A stretch of 7,046 nt of DNA from assembly GCA_945869725.1 (NCBI GenBank), contig CAMBPO010000091.1:1-7046 (forward strand), given 5' to 3'. The notes beneath the pieces are model-generated. The model did no database searches, was not told where the DNA came from, and saw only the letters and a list, made by a program, of their open reading frames with translations. The DNA comes from Klebsiella pneumoniae (GTDB lineage: Bacteria; Pseudomonadota; Gammaproteobacteria; Pseudomonadales; Pseudohongiellaceae). The stretch's first letter is position 1. Every line of letters begins with the position of its first letter. Positions 5,693 through 7,046 of the stretch are shown here, in pieces. The position numbers and the translations under genes are program-made.

Positions 5693-6335
5693 GGGTGACG
5701 ATGCTGCGGGCGCTGGCCCGGGCCAGAGTCGCGGTAAACGTCGTGGCCAAGAAACCCGTCATGAGCAAAACGGCCCGGATCTGATTGATGCCATCAACCA
5801 GATATTTGCCGAATTTGAGCTCGCCTATCACAACCAGTATCACAAAGCTTACGGCGATCCGGACCGGCTGATCCTGGCCAAAAAGTACTGGCTGGAATGC
5901 CTGTCAGATTTTCATCCGCTGCAACTGGTGACCGCCGCGCGCCGGCTGGTGAAAAGTCAGGATTATCTGCCGACCATCTCAACGATGATCCGCGCCTGTG
6001 AACAGTCATTTGACCTGTTTGGACTGCCCTCGGAGTGGGAAGCTTACACCGAAGCCTGTCGTGCACCCGCGCCCAAACATCTGCATACCTGGTGCCACCC
6101 GGCGGTGTATTTTGCCGGCAAAGCGACCGACTGGTACCTGCTGGCCACAGAGCCGGAAGACAAAGTGTTCCCGCTGTTTTCGTACTACTACAAACAGCTG
6201 TGTGAGCGCGTGATGCGCGGCGAACAGCTAGAGGTGCCGATGGTGCAGGCCTTGCCTGAGAACCCGTCGCGCCCGCTCAGTTATGAGGAGCGACAGAACC
6301 GGTTGAAGGATCTGCGCGCCAGCCTCTGTGTCTAA
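5604..6335 (+). CDS. Lambda P-like replication protein (putative helicase loader)
   Basis: A 243-residue protein resembling phage lambda replication protein P, the loader that delivers DnaB helicase to an origin. The recognisable domain spans about 57-215: an opening LIDAINQIFAEFELAYHNQY, then AKKYWLECLSDFHPLQLVTAARRLVKSQDYLPTI-type helices split by short loops, and the HPAVYFAGKATDWYLL stretch. There is no Walker A motif, so it is P-like and not a DnaC-type AAA+ loader. Residues 28-56 are Gly/Arg-rich and probably disordered, and the first 17 residues form a likely helix. The ATG at 5604 lies inside the DnaT-like gene (89-nt overlap, other frame), with GGA five bases upstream; no later in-frame ATG exists before the domain, only a TTG at 5646. 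The pairing with a DnaT-like protein implies that the two act together. Its 3' end comes within 6 bp of the convergent ettA end. Confidence 0.85.
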   Translation: MQKINSLLNEAGKALKPHLSVSPTAAGPIKGDDAAGAGPGQSRGKRRGQETRHEQNGPDLIDAINQIFAEFELAYHNQYHKAYGDPDRLILAKKYWLECLSDFHPLQLVTAARRLVKSQDYLPTISTMIRACEQSFDLFGLPSEWEAYTEACRAPAPKHLHTWCHPAVYFAGKATDWYLLATEPEDKVFPLFSYYYKQLCERVMRGEQLEVPMVQALPENPSRPLSYEERQNRLKDLRASLCV

Positions 6336-6341
6336 CTGAAT

Positions 6342-7046
6342 TTACCCGAGTTTGCGGTACTTGATGCGTGTCGGCTGATATTCCGAACCGAGGCGTTTGC
6401 GGCGATCGGCTTCGTAGTCGGAGTAGTTACCTTCGTGGAACACCACTTGGCTGTCGCCTTCAAACGCCAGAATGTGTGTGCAGATACGGTCGAGGAACCA
6501 GCGATCGTGCGACACCACAACGGCGGCGCCGGGGAAGTTCAACAGACCTTCTTCCAGTGCCCGCAAGGTTTCCACATCAAGATCGTTTGTAGGTTCGTCG
6601 AGCAGCAGCACATTGGCGCCACGCTTGAGCAGTTTTGCCAGATGCAGGCGGTTGCGCTCTCCACCGGACAGATCCTTGATAAACTTCTGTTGGTCGCCGC
6701 CACGGAAGTTAAAGCGGCCGGCGTAGGCACGTGAGGGAATCTCGTACCGGCCGATCTGCAGGATATCCTGGCCATCGGACAATTCTTCCCACACGGTTTT
6801 GTCGCCGTTGAGTGAGTCGCGGCTCTGATCTACGTAGGCCAGATCCACGGTTTCGCCGAGTTCAATAGTGCCGCTGTCGGGCTTTTCAACACCGGTCAGC
6901 ATGCGCAGGAAGGTGGTTTTACCCGCACCGTTACCACCAATAATGCCGACGATCGCGCCTTTTGGCACAGAAAACGTCAGGTCGTTGATGAGCATGCGAT
7001 CACCAAAACCTTTGCACAGGTTTTTCACTTCCAGCACTTTGTCGCC
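6342..7046 (-). CDS. ettA: Energy-dependent translational throttle protein EttA (ABC-F), C-terminal part
   Basis: The visible 234 residues are the second nucleotide-binding domain of an ABC-F ATPase; the gene starts beyond the right edge, and the frame is open to the last base. EttA binds the ribosomal E site and gates the first elongation steps according to ATP/ADP level. In order one sees Walker A GGNGAGKT (about residue 37), the [23 protein letters not shown] segment with [12 protein letters not shown] that is specific to EttA, the signature [15 protein letters not shown] (about 126), Walker B with catalytic Glu in [11 protein letters not shown] (about 147), the switch His in SHDRWFLDR (about 180), and the C-terminal RIKYRKL ending. 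All ATPase motifs are intact. The GTG near 7037 is only an internal codon, not the true start. It is convergent with the P-like gene. Confidence 0.95.
   Translation of the reverse strand, partial: GDKVLEVKNLCKGFGDRMLINDLTFSVPKGAIVGIIGGNGAGKTTFLRMLTGVEKPDSGTIELGETVDLAYVDQSRDSLNGDKTVWEELSDGQDILQIGRYEIPSRAYAGRFNFRGGDQQKFIKDLSGGERNRLHLAKLLKRGANVLLLDEPTNDLDVETLRALEEGLLNFPGAAVVVSHDRWFLDRICTHILAFEGDSQVVFHEGNYSDYEADRRKRLGSEYQPTRIKYRKLG

Noticed and set aside
4451..6335. Calling this a prophage
   Set aside because: Only two replication-type genes are present, with no integrase, attachment repeats, regulators or structural genes; both neighbours are intact chromosomal genes. The tRNA is far from this pair and shows no partial duplicate in the window.

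Overview
This is a moderately GC-rich chromosomal segment, most likely from a marine or free-living gammaproteobacterium of the Pseudomonas / Oceanospirillales / Cellvibrio kind. The evidence is a tRNA-Pro with genomically encoded CCA, a YccF protein, an EttA-type ABC-F protein, good Shine-Dalgarno sites, and a DnaT-like plus lambda-P-like gene pair. The genus cannot be fixed from this sequence. I see no integrase, transposase, CRISPR array or phage structural gene.

Left part (1-1344): yccF (inner-membrane protein with two half-repeats) is followed by a tiny 56-residue ORF. The last 12 bases of that ORF lie inside the 3' end of a convergently oriented tRNA-Pro(CGG). The roughly 190-bp gap after it holds a good candidate sigma-70 promoter for the tRNA, a foldable leader and a long-armed inverted repeat. 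Next, on the minus strand, is a DoxX-family membrane protein.

Middle part (1413-4431): divergent from doxX is a secreted M20 metallopeptidase of the PepV/Sapep dipeptidase type, with all metal and catalytic positions present. It is followed 31 nt later by an integral-membrane di-iron hydroxylase of the sterol desaturase / alkylglycerol monooxygenase type. The spacing suggests co-transcription.

Right part (4451-7046): the most interesting region. A 413-residue protein has a predicted winged-helix-like N-terminus, a proline-rich tetrapeptide-repeat linker and three tandem DnaT-like single-strand-DNA-binding domains at an exact 73-residue period. Its 3' end overlaps the next gene by 89 nt in another frame. 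That gene encodes a protein resembling the phage lambda replication protein P, a helicase loader without ATPase motifs. Together they look like a replication-restart or helicase-loading module sitting in an otherwise ordinary chromosomal neighbourhood. The convergent gene closing the window is the C-terminal half of ettA, whose start lies beyond the right edge.
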